Positions 1 to 6,158 of a DNA stretch of 11,736 bases are shown one piece after another. Numbering within the stretch: position 1 is the first letter of the stretch; each line of letters opens with the position of its first letter. The DNA comes from an uncultured Collinsella sp. (GTDB lineage Bacteria; Actinomycetota; Coriobacteriia; Coriobacteriales; Coriobacteriaceae): assembly GCA_900547125.1 (NCBI GenBank), contig URFU01000072.1, forward strand, positions 1 through 11,736, read 5' to 3'. The notes under the pieces are model-generated. The model searched no databases, was not told where the DNA came from, and worked only from the letters and a program-made list of their open reading frames with translations. Both the position numbers and the translations under genes were made by a program.

Positions 1-66
1 TATAAGGCCCAACAGTCCGCCTGCAATCAAAAGCGCAACGTTGATGATCGTTCCCAAACCCGGCAT
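1..66 (-). CDS. DUF554 family membrane protein, N-terminal fragment
   Basis: Only the first 22 codons lie in the window and the gene continues past position 1. The peptide starts MPGLGTIINVALLIAGGLLG, which matches the usual opening of DUF554 (YdfK/YqgA-like) integral membrane proteins: a G-x-G-T-x-x-N stretch leading straight into a Gly-rich first membrane helix. The family is thought to be a multi-pass transporter-like protein of unknown substrate. I chose the ATG at 66 because GGGAGGG sits just before it (70-76) and because family members normally start at this motif. An in-frame ATG at 135 would add a Cys-containing leader (MSRDAPCSPVCYDC...), but it has only a poor ribosome-binding site. 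The gene lies downstream of, and in the same direction as, the surface-protein genes, about 118 bp after the last stop, so it may or may not belong to that transcript. Confidence 0.6.
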   Translation of the reverse strand, partial: MPGLGTIINVALLIAGGLLGLI

Positions 67-184
67 GAGCCCTCCCATATTGATGTCAACCTGGCAATCG
101 TAGCAGACTGGGCTGCATGGTGCGTCACGACTCATCCTATACGTTATATAAGTGGTATTAATGACGGCATTTGGTGCCCAAGCC

Positions 185-929
185 TCAGCCTCCCATCACG
201 ACATAGGGGCTGTAATCGAAGCGCAGCGTCATGAGTCGCTGCGGGGACTCAATGGCCGCGGCGATGATATCGGCATCTCGAGCTCGGTCAAATCCCTCGA
301 GCTCAATTTGATACGAGACGTCTTCCATTCTATGGAGTATCCGGTTACTTAGGAGGTTCTCACCGTCGAATTCCTCGGTTTTGCCCCCGTCCGAGGTTAC
401 GGCATACAGGTGCAGTTTTGCGGTGGTAGCAGAGTCGACGACCGTGAGGTTGTCGATTTGGTTGGCCGTGCCCTTTGCCCCAAGCAAGGTGAGCAGGGTG
501 GGGGTTACGACCTCGCCCGATGGCAGAAAAGCAACTTCGACGGTTTTGGGAAAAGCGATAATGGCTGCTTTGCGGACGGGTTTATCGGCGGCGACGACCT
601 CAATGCTCGCGGCGTCGACGGTTTGCGTGCGGTCGAGCGCGACCATCATGCAACAATTGCCCTCGTCGATGTCCGCCGGCATGGGATACCCCAAGTTTTC
701 GCCAGCTTGCGTGCCGCCCACTGCGGCGGTTGTTTCGCTTGGCTCGCTGAAAGTGGCTGAAGGACCGCTCAAAGGCGGTGTTATGCTGACTGGTGTTCCA
801 TTGTTCCCGGGCGCTATTTCACCGCTGTTCTCGCTGGAGTCGCTTGCGATGTCAGCTGTCGAGGGGGCGAGTCCGACCGCTCCCGCTCCGCTCCACTCCA
901 TCTCGAGGAGCGCCGGATCGACAAGGAGT
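185..929 (-). pseudogene. Out-of-frame 3' part of the secreted surface protein gene (frameshifted)
   Basis: This is the downstream half of the gene that starts at 1596. From about 929 to the TGA at 185 the sensible protein is in a frame shifted by one base relative to the first half. It reads VDPALLEMEWSG, then a Ser/Thr/Gly/Pro-rich linker, then a domain containing PKTVEVAFLPSGEV and ending MTLRFDYSPYVVMGG. That last domain has the same layout as the WxL-like protein at 1879-2478 (TV-P-F...DGT...IDNL...VTS...final beta strand), but both Trp positions are lost. The frame has no start codon with a ribosome-binding site and no signal peptide of its own near the join, so it was probably made as part of the longer protein of roughly 470 residues. 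A missing base in a short C run near 922-930 would explain the break. A sequencing error is possible. Confidence 0.6.
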
Positions 930-1596
930 GATGTACATCTTGCGTTTGGGTGCTGATATCGACAGGATCGGGATTTGCCCCTCGCGTCAAGCTGAGCGAT
1001 CCGGTCCGCTGTTTGCCCCGAATCTCCTGGCTTTCTGTGCCACTCGCGTAGAACATCAGAGGGATCTCGCCATTCGCTGTGGCGTCGGTGCCCGCCTTGG
1101 TCATTTTCAGCGATGCGGTGAATGAGATGGCGGGCTGCGTGCCATTGGCGCTCGAGGGGACGCAGCCCAGGCATACACCTCCTCCGTCTTCGAAAAATGT
1201 GCTGTCGAAGGCGACCGTTGCCCCGTCCGCCGAGTCATCGGACAGGGTGATGTCGAGGCGCAGCTCCACGTTGCAGGAATCGCCATCGGCGTCAGTTGCA
1301 GCCGCACGCCATGTGTAGATGGCGCATCCCGTTAGGGGACCGTCCGTTGTGCGCGAGTGCTCGGTATCCACGCCTATCGAGCTATTTGCGCGGCGACGGA
1401 GGCACCCCGAGGTCGAAATGCTTGCCTGCGCAAGGGAGAAGCGCTGGCACGCGATGGCGCTCATCTGGTTTGTGGCGAGACGGTTGACGGCAGGTAAGGG
1501 GACGTTCACGGCGGGTGTCGCTAGAGCGGCGACGGGCATGCCGGTGGCAAGCGCGCTGCAGAGCACGGCAACGGGCAAAAGGTTCTTTGATGCCAT
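814..1596 (-). CDS. Secreted Cys-containing surface protein, 5' part of a frameshifted gene
   Basis: As written the frame gives 260 residues. It begins with a clear signal peptide (MASKNLLPVAVLCSALATGM..., predicted cut after ALA near residue 26) and has a good Shine-Dalgarno, AAGGAG, 5 bases before the ATG. The mature part carries several cysteines (IACQRF, SGCLRR, TGCAIY, DSCNVE, GVCLGC), which suggests disulfides outside the membrane, and beta-strand-like stretches such as NVELRLDITLSDD. The last 35 or so residues (SIRRSSRWSGAERERSD...) look like off-frame sequence, because the natural continuation after DVHHSL is in the other frame. No sorting signal or membrane anchor is visible in either half. 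It starts 41 bp after the LAQTG anchor gene, so it is probably part of the same transcript. I do not recognise a named family for this half. Confidence 0.65.
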   Translation of the reverse strand: MASKNLLPVAVLCSALATGMPVAALATPAVNVPLPAVNRLATNQMSAIACQRFSLAQASISTSGCLRRRANSSIGVDTEHSRTTDGPLTGCAIYTWRAAATDADGDSCNVELRLDITLSDDSADGATVAFDSTFFEDGGGVCLGCVPSSANGTQPAISFTASLKMTKAGTDATANGEIPLMFYASGTESQEIRGKQRTGSLSLTRGANPDPVDISTQTQDVHHSLSIRRSSRWSGAERERSDSPPRQLTSQATPARTAVK

Positions 1597-1637
1597 GGGT
1601 TCTCCTTACCCGTTCTGGACGGTCTCGATTTGCGTGG

Positions 1638-1895
1638 CTACTGGCTGCGTTTGATGTGCAGACCAAGGCCGATGGCGCTTGTGCCTGCCGCGGCGATTCC
1701 TGCTGCCAGGAGCTGTCGCGTATCGCCCGTTTGCGCTAGGGGCTCATGTTGGCCGCTGCGTTCGAGCTCCGATAGATCGACAGTCACCTGTGTGGCAGCT
1801 TGCGCCTGCTCTTGTTGGGCAAAGGCGGCAATCGGGGCAAACGTTACAACGCCGACGATAGCGGCAAGGACAATCGCCCTAGGCCGTGTGCGCAC
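1638..1895 (-). CDS. Minimal LAQTG cell-wall-anchored protein (85 aa)
   Basis: This very short surface protein has a signal peptide (residues 1-26, ending AAFA|QQ), about 26 residues of exposed chain, then LAQTGD at 53-58, a hydrophobic Ala/Gly-rich helix (about 61-80) and a basic tail ending KRSQ. That is a complete sortase sorting signal. LAxTG rather than LPxTG is the form recognised by class E sortases of high-GC actinobacteria (established knowledge); no sortase gene is in this window. It starts at a GTG that overlaps the end of the preceding WxL-like gene by 17 bp and has no strong Shine-Dalgarno, so translation is probably coupled to that gene. With almost no room for a functional domain, it may act as a wall tether or docking peptide for the two secreted proteins on either side; that role is inference. 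Confidence 0.75.
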   Translation of the reverse strand: MRTRPRAIVLAAIVGVVTFAPIAAFAQQEQAQAATQVTVDLSELERSGQHEPLAQTGDTRQLLAAGIAAAGTSAIGLGLHIKRSQ

Positions 1896-2478
1896 CGGGC
1901 TCGACCGTCCACGTAATGCTCGCGACCTGGTCGCCCGTGCCGGTCACATGGAAGATGTCTCGCGTGACGCGGGCGACATTGCCACTCGTCTTGAGCTTAA
2001 TCCTGTCCGTACCATTGGCGATGCCCTGGTAGCCCATGTCGAAGGATGCATTTTTGGAAAGGTCGAGGCCTGCTTCCTGCGTCGCGGCATGAGCGTCTTG
2101 GAGTGCCTTGTCGGGGCCGACCTTAAAATCGATGGAGTTCTGGGCGGTTCCCGTCTTGGCGTCGGCGACGATGCTCCAGGAGTTCTTGGCGCCGATTTTC
2201 ATGTTGGTAACGTGGATGCCATAGGCCGAAAGATTGTCGATAGTGGTTGTGTTCTCGGAAGGGCCCTGAAGCGTGCCATCGGCCTTGGCGACAAATGGGA
2301 TGACGGTCGGAGCCGCGAACTTGATGTTGTCGATTTCGGTCCTGATGGTCACGTCGGTGGTTCCAACGCGTCCCTCCGCCAGAGCGGTGGTCGGCGCGGC
2401 GCCCATTGCGAGTGCGAGCGCCAGCCCTGCGCCCACGACGAGCGCCCTGGTCCCGCTCAAGTTCCTGGTGATGTCCAT
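1879..2478 (-). CDS. Secreted WxL-like beta-domain surface protein
   Basis: The protein has 199 residues, a typical signal peptide (hydrophobic 12-28, cut near ALA|EG at 34) and one extracellular domain. Two Trp-centred motifs stand out: NSWSIVAD (W101) and, at the very end, SITWTVEPG (W190). Their spacing, and the pattern PTVIPFVAKADGT...TIDNLSAYGIHVTNM before the first Trp, resemble the paired W-x-L motifs of WxL surface domains, which bind peptidoglycan non-covalently in Gram-positive bacteria. Here the third position is I or V rather than L, so I call it WxL-like, not WxL. It has no sorting signal, but its 3' end overlaps the LAQTG gene. The ATG at 2478 is supported by AAAGGA 6-7 bases upstream. 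A plausible job is wall-surface binding or display; the ligand is unknown. Confidence 0.7.
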   Translation of the reverse strand: MDITRNLSGTRALVVGAGLALALAMGAAPTTALAEGRVGTTDVTIRTEIDNIKFAAPTVIPFVAKADGTLQGPSENTTTIDNLSAYGIHVTNMKIGAKNSWSIVADAKTGTAQNSIDFKVGPDKALQDAHAATQEAGLDLSKNASFDMGYQGIANGTDRIKLKTSGNVARVTRDIFHVTGTGDQVASITWTVEPGAHTA

Positions 2479-2497
2479 AATCGTTCCTTTCTATTCG

Positions 2498-2516
2498 TCA
2501 CGGAACGTTTCCGTGA
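2498..2516. promoter_or_regulatory. 19-bp perfect inverted repeat, candidate operator
   Basis: TCACGGAA and TTCCGTGA flank a 3-base centre (CGT), giving a perfect 8-bp inverted repeat about 20 bases upstream of the WxL-like gene start at 2478. No T run follows on either strand, so it does not look like an intrinsic terminator. It could be an operator, or an mRNA hairpin next to the ribosome-binding site that sets the level of the downstream genes separately from the two upstream ones. Confidence 0.45.
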
Positions 2517-2566
2517 GGGTTAGACGAAAACGGCACGGGTGCGCATTTTCATAACAGGCGGCAGAT

Positions 2567-3076
2567 CTAGTCTTCGGCCTGCGCAACCCGCACCTTGATG
2601 CGCGTGGGATTGCCATGGGCGTCGTAGGTCTTGGCGTCGAGCGCTTGAATCTCGATATACGCCTCACCTTCTTTGATGTCGCCTGCAGGGCAGGTCTCAA
2701 CGGTCTTGCCGGTCTCGACCACGCCCGATTCATAGACGGTCTCGTCGTTTTGGATCACGCGGAAACGCTGGGGAAACTTGTTATCCTGGACGTTTTGTAC
2801 GTTGACGCGCAGTTTGCCGCCTTTTTGTAGCTGGGCGACCGGTGCGACCGAGATCGTCATCATGTTGTCGCGGACGATGGCATCGAGCTCGTCCTGGATT
2901 TCTTGGCGCGACTTACCCTCTGCCGCTGTGACCGAGGCACCCGTCTCGGCGACAGGCTTTGACTGCCAGGCGTAAAGGCCGACGGCGATAAGGGCGCAGG
3001 CGATGGCCAAGCAGACGACGCCGAGCCTTTTTCGATGTTTTGACCCCAGGGGGCTCGACCGCTTCCGTGCGTTCAT
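2567..3076 (-). CDS. Membrane-anchored small surface protein with Ig-like beta domain
   Basis: The protein has 169 residues: a basic cytoplasmic start (MNARKRSSPLGSKHRKR), one membrane helix (about 18-36), and a single outward-facing domain. The domain opens with KSRQEIQDELDAIVRDNMM (55-73) and continues with beta-rich sequence in which NVQNVQDNKFPQRF, NDETVYESG and GEAYIEIQALDAKTYDAHG are the conserved-looking parts. I recall a group of small surface proteins in Clostridia and Coriobacteria with this plan (S-x-E-E-I-Q ... IENVPNN ... D-x-G-x-x-Y-x-SG ... AYD), often found beside other wall proteins. This would be a divergent member, and the match is from memory. Its ATG overlaps the stop of the upstream 98-residue gene (ATGA, 3073-3076), so the two are probably translationally coupled. 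The single Cys of the domain, C129, could pair only with another protein. Confidence 0.65.
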   Translation of the reverse strand: MNARKRSSPLGSKHRKRLGVVCLAIACALIAVGLYAWQSKPVAETGASVTAAEGKSRQEIQDELDAIVRDNMMTISVAPVAQLQKGGKLRVNVQNVQDNKFPQRFRVIQNDETVYESGVVETGKTVETCPAGDIKEGEAYIEIQALDAKTYDAHGNPTRIKVRVAQAED

Positions 3077-3369
3077 GCGGCATCCTTAGTGGTATAGACG
3101 CGCGCGAACGTGGACGGATCGGCGCCAAAGAGCATGTGGAGCATGAGACGCCGCGAGTAGATGAGCTCGTCGAAGTTTGGGTCGAGTTTGATGTCGTGGA
3201 TGTGGGCGATATGGTGGGCAAGTGCCGAAAACGATTCGGGATCGCAGATCACGTCGGTGGTGACGTGATAGACGACCGCATCGGGAAACGCCTCCTCGTC
3301 GAAGGGCAGAAGATATGGGTCATCGTCAACTTCGATGGCGATGCCGTACTGGGGCCAGTAATATGCCAT
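3073..3369 (-). CDS. Hypothetical protein, 98 aa, first gene of the surface cluster
   Basis: I do not recognise this protein. It is acidic, soluble, lacks a signal peptide or membrane helix, and starts MAYYWPQYGIAIEVDDDPYL, followed by DAVVYHVTTDVICD, LAHHIAHIHDI and YSRRLMLHMLFG. The start is firm: GGGAGG lies 5 bases before the ATG. Its stop overlaps the ATG of the membrane-anchored surface protein, so the two are almost certainly co-transcribed. The opening W-x-x-Y-G-I-A-I-E-V-D-D is reminiscent of the strand that carries acidic residues in small endonuclease-like (PD-(D/E)xK, DUF559-type) folds, but no full catalytic set is visible and the length is short, so I assign no function. A cytoplasmic protein leading a surface-protein operon could be regulatory. 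Confidence 0.6.
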   Translation of the reverse strand: MAYYWPQYGIAIEVDDDPYLLPFDEEAFPDAVVYHVTTDVICDPESFSALAHHIAHIHDIKLDPNFDELIYSRRLMLHMLFGADPSTFARVYTTKDAA

Positions 3370-3441
3370 GGGAACCTCCCTGTTTTTGGGCCAAACCTTC
3401 TATTGGTTTTGGCTGTCGATGCCGACCGTATCAGCCACAAC

Positions 3442-3470
3442 TTGACCAATTTCTGACCAAATGCTTGACG
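3442..3470. repeat. Helically phased TTGACC/TGACCAA direct repeats
   Basis: TGACCAA occurs at 3443-3449 and again at 3454-3460, 11 bases apart, followed by a third partial copy TTGACG at 3465-3470, 11-12 bases further on. One copy per DNA turn is typical of binding sites for regulators that bind direct repeats on one face of the helix. It lies 73 or more bases upstream of the 98-residue gene and about 250 bases upstream of the dehydrogenase gene. Confidence 0.4.
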
Positions 3471-3633
3471 GGTTTACATCTCCGCAGGTGAGAGACGCTA
3501 AAAAATATCTCAAGTTTTTTCGAGCGCCAATTGTGCGCGTGGCTGCGATGGGAGGGAGCGCGTTAAATAGAGCGTCTGCCGAGAAAACGTCGCCGTTCGC
3601 CGAATTGCACAAACGTAAAATTCGCCAATTATG

Positions 3634-3661
3634 GAGACGGTCTCAGTTACGTCGACGAAAC
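3634..3661. promoter_or_regulatory. Two adjacent palindromes, candidate operator of the dehydrogenase operon
   Basis: GAGACGGTCTC (3634-3644) is a perfect 5-bp inverted repeat around one base. One base later GTTACGTCGACGAAAC (3646-3661) is symmetric at 14 of 16 positions. The pair ends about 54 bases before the GTG of the dehydrogenase gene, a normal place for a repressor site. Lactate-use operons are often controlled by GntR- or LysR-type regulators, but no regulator gene is present here, so the binding protein is unknown. Confidence 0.45.
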
Positions 3662-3714
3662 GATGCGGTAACATCTCCCTGCAAACACTGTAGTTAACTA
3701 AAGGGGGAGTTCGC

Positions 3715-5316
3715 GTGTCTGCAGCCCTCAAACCCTTCAGCGACGAGTTCGAAGAATATGGTCGCGATGAATCTCGCACATCGGGCGAGGCGTCGAGTAT
3801 CTCGTTTCCGACAACGGAGGACGAAGTCCGCGCCATTCTGCGAAAGCTCCATGCCGAGCATGTTCCGATAACGGTCCAGGGCGCTCGGACCGGTCTGGCT
3901 GCCGGCGCCGTGCCCCACGGCGGCCATATCCTCAACACTTCTCGTATGAATCGCTACCTGGGTCTTCGCCGCGACGAGCAAGGCCGTTTTCTGCTGCACG
4001 TGGAGCCGGGCGTCGTGCTTTCGGAGTTGCGCAAGCAGCTGGGTAAGAAGGCATTGCCGACCGCCGGCTGGGATCAGGCATCGCTTGAGGCCTATGAGGA
4101 GTTCCAGGCAGCTCCCGAGCAGTTCTTTCCCACCGATCCCACCGAGGCCTCTGCCTGCCTGGGCGGCATGGCGGCGTGCAATGCCTCCGGTGCCCGCAGC
4201 TACGCCTATGGCCCCATGCGCCCGCACGTTACGGGGCTTCACGTGGCGCTGGCGGACGGCGACCTGCTTGAGCTTCATCGAGGTCAGGCGCGCGCTGACG
4301 CACGCCACCTGTCGCTCGTGACGGCAGGGGGCCGCGCGCTCGAGTTGGATCTTCCTGGCTATACCATGCCCAAGACCAAAAACGCGTCGGGTTATTTCGT
4401 TTCGGACGATATGGACGCTATCGATCTTTTTATCGGTGCGTGCGGCACGCTCGGCGTCATTACCGAGCTCGAGATCGCCCTGCAGGCGGCACCTTCGGTC
4501 GTATGGGGCGTGAGCTGCTTTTTCGACAGTGAGGACAAGGCGGTGTCCTTTACCGATTCCGTGCGCCCCGAGCTGTCCCATGCCGCCGCTATCGAGTATT
4601 TCGATGCCGGCGCCTTGGATATCCTTCGCCGCCAGCGCGAGCAGTCGACCGCGTTTGCCTCGCTGCCGGCACTCGACGATGAGGCAAAGGTTTGTGTCTA
4701 TGTGGAGCTCGACTGCGACGACGAGGCGCAGGCGACCGAGGAGTTGTACCACTTGGGATGGGTTTTGGAGCTTGCGGGCGGCCGCGACGACGCGACCTGG
4801 GTTGCGCGCACCGAGGTCGATCGCGAATGCCAGCGGTTCTTCCGCCACGCCGTTCCCGAGAGCGTCAACATGCTCATCGACGAGCGTCGCCGCACCGACC
4901 CCACCATTACCAAGCTGGGGTCGGATATGTCGGTGCCCAATGCGCGCCTGGCCGATGTCGTTGCCCTCTATCGCCGCACGCTGGCCGAAAGCGGGCTTGA
5001 GTCTGCCGCCTGGGGACATATCGGCAACAACCATCTGCATGTGAATATCCTGCCGCGTGATGCGCAGGACTACCGTCGCGGTGGCGAGCTGTTTGCCCGG
5101 TGGGCTGTGGAGGTAACGGCTATGGGCGGCGCCGTCTCTGCCGAGCACGGCGTCGGCAAGATCAAAGCGGGCTTTTTGGAGACGATGTACGGCCACGAGG
5201 CCATGGTCGAATCGGCTCGACTCAAGCTGCAGCTCGACCCTGTCGGGCAGCTGGGCCGTGGCAACCTGTTTTCGGAGAAGCTCTTGGATGAACTCGTCCA
5301 GAAAGGGGGCGCGTGA
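3715..5316 (+). CDS. FAD-dependent lactate/2-hydroxyacid dehydrogenase (Ldh-Etf type)
   Basis: This 533-residue flavoprotein of the GlcD/LctD family oxidises a 2-hydroxyacid, most likely lactate to pyruvate, passing electrons to the EtfAB encoded next. The PCMH-type FAD-binding domain (about 25-235) shows QGARTGLAAGAV (about 54-65), EPGVVLSEL (about 96), TDPTEASACLGGMAACNASG (139-158) and GTLGVITELEIAL (about 242). The C-terminal FAD-oxidase domain has GHIGNNHLHVNILP (about 433-446) with metal-binding-type histidines and SAEHGVGKIK (475-484). It starts at GTG with GGGGGAG 5 bases upstream. The stop overlaps the EtfB start, and the set dehydrogenase-EtfB-EtfA matches the confurcating Ldh-EtfAB of Acetobacterium woodii, though there the order is EtfB, EtfA, Ldh. 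It is longer than the roughly 470 residues usual for that enzyme. Glycolate or another hydroxyacid cannot be excluded, and no lactate permease is present. Confidence 0.85.
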   Translation: MSAALKPFSDEFEEYGRDESRTSGEASSISFPTTEDEVRAILRKLHAEHVPITVQGARTGLAAGAVPHGGHILNTSRMNRYLGLRRDEQGRFLLHVEPGVVLSELRKQLGKKALPTAGWDQASLEAYEEFQAAPEQFFPTDPTEASACLGGMAACNASGARSYAYGPMRPHVTGLHVALADGDLLELHRGQARADARHLSLVTAGGRALELDLPGYTMPKTKNASGYFVSDDMDAIDLFIGACGTLGVITELEIALQAAPSVVWGVSCFFDSEDKAVSFTDSVRPELSHAAAIEYFDAGALDILRRQREQSTAFASLPALDDEAKVCVYVELDCDDEAQATEELYHLGWVLELAGGRDDATWVARTEVDRECQRFFRHAVPESVNMLIDERRRTDPTITKLGSDMSVPNARLADVVALYRRTLAESGLESAAWGHIGNNHLHVNILPRDAQDYRRGGELFARWAVEVTAMGGAVSAEHGVGKIKAGFLETMYGHEAMVESARLKLQLDPVGQLGRGNLFSEKLLDELVQKGGA

Positions 5317-6158
5317 AGATGAGCGATTTCCATATGGTGGTGTGCGTCAAGGCGGTGCCGGGAAGCACCGAGGTCAAGATGGACCCCAAAACCAATACCA
5401 TCGTGCGCGATGGCAAGCAGGCGGTCATTAATCCCTTCGATGCAAGTGCCCTCGAATGCGCGCTGGCGCTCAAGGACGACTTTATCGGCTTTGGCATGGA
5501 TGTACGCGTGACGGTGGTGTCGATGGGTATCCCTGCAACCGAATCGCTGCTGCGCGACTGCATTGCCCGCGGCGCCGATGACGCGCTGCTGCTGACCGAC
5601 CGTGCTTTTGCGGGTGCGGACACGTTGGCGACCACCTATGCTCTTAAATGCGGCATCGAGGCGCTCGACGAGGATTTCGACCTGCTCATCTGCGGCAAGA
5701 TGGCGGTGGATGGCGATACTGCCCAGATTGGCCCCGAGCTGGCCGGCGCCTTCGAGATTCCCTGCGTGACCGATGTGAGCTGCGTGCAGAGCGCGGGCTT
5801 TACGACGTGCGGTGCGCTTTCGCTCGTTCACGGTTGCGATGCCGGCGAGGAGACGGTCTATCTGGAGATGCCGTGCGCGATGACGACCGCCAAGGAGATC
5901 GGCCAGCTGCGCATGCCGAGCATCGCCGGCATTCGCGCGGCCGAAGATGCGGACGTGCGGGTGGTCTGTGCTGCCGATGTGCATGCCGACCCTTCGCGTT
6001 GCGGCCTTACCGGATCGCCGACGCAGGTCGTGCGCTCGTTTGTGCCCGACCGCGACCAAACGTGCAAGGCCATCGAGGGCACACCGGTCGAGCAGGCGGC
6101 AAAGCTTGCCAAGATTATCGAGGGGGATGGCATAGATGAGCGGACTGATAATCGATAG
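5313..6158 (+). CDS. etfB: Electron transfer flavoprotein beta subunit, bifurcating type
   Basis: This is the 281-residue EtfB partner that, with EtfA, carries electrons between NAD(H), ferredoxin and the dehydrogenase. It opens with VVCVKAVPGSTEVKMDPKTN, then INPFDASALECALAL, SMGIPATESLLRDCIARGAD, LLTDRAFAGADTLATTYAL and CGKMAVDGDTAQIGPELAGA. The D-R-A-F-A-G-A-D-T-x-A-T and D-G-D-T-A-Q-x-G-P motifs are those of EtfB proteins from electron-bifurcating complexes (established for the Bcd, CarCDE and Ldh systems), where FAD in EtfB is the bifurcation site and NADH binds. The GTG at 5313 overlaps the previous stop (GTGA). The ATG at 5319 is an equally good start, since AAAGGGGG at 5302-5309 suits its spacing better. 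The 3' end overlaps etfA by 23 bp. Tight packing implies equal expression of the three subunits. Confidence 0.88.
   Translation: MKMSDFHMVVCVKAVPGSTEVKMDPKTNTIVRDGKQAVINPFDASALECALALKDDFIGFGMDVRVTVVSMGIPATESLLRDCIARGADDALLLTDRAFAGADTLATTYALKCGIEALDEDFDLLICGKMAVDGDTAQIGPELAGAFEIPCVTDVSCVQSAGFTTCGALSLVHGCDAGEETVYLEMPCAMTTAKEIGQLRMPSIAGIRAAEDADVRVVCAADVHADPSRCGLTGSPTQVVRSFVPDRDQTCKAIEGTPVEQAAKLAKIIEGDGIDERTDNR

Larger units (their letters stand above)
3370..3714. promoter_or_regulatory. Divergent intergenic control region
   Basis: This 345-bp stretch has no convincing gene. It separates the minus-strand surface genes from the plus-strand dehydrogenase operon, so promoters for both must lie here or nearby. 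I could not place a clear -35/-10 pair for either side. It contains phased TGACCAA repeats (3442-3470), a direct repeat TTCGCC(G)AATT at 3596-3606 and 3621-3630, an inverted pair CGAATT/AATTCG with a 12-base gap (3601-3624), and two adjacent palindromes (3634-3661). Composition is more AT-rich than the flanking genes. Short open frames inside it lack ribosome-binding sites and protein-like composition. Confidence 0.5.

Noticed and set aside
381..956. Long plus-strand open frames (191 and 116 codons) opposite the surface genes
   Set aside because: They are antisense shadows of the minus-strand protein-like sequence, with no ribosome-binding site or recognisable composition.
1630..2523. 297-codon plus-strand open frame
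   Set aside because: It lies opposite two genes with clear signal peptides, one with a sorting signal and one with WxL-like motifs. Its own translation is rich in Cys, Arg and Gly, as off-frame GC-rich DNA gives.
3461..3697. Short open frame in the divergent intergenic region
   Set aside because: No ribosome-binding site, odd composition, and it covers the repeats and palindromes expected of a control region.
3694..5196. 500-codon minus-strand open frame opposite the dehydrogenase gene
   Set aside because: The plus strand has unmistakable FAD-oxidase motifs. The antisense frame is open only because of high GC content at third codon positions.
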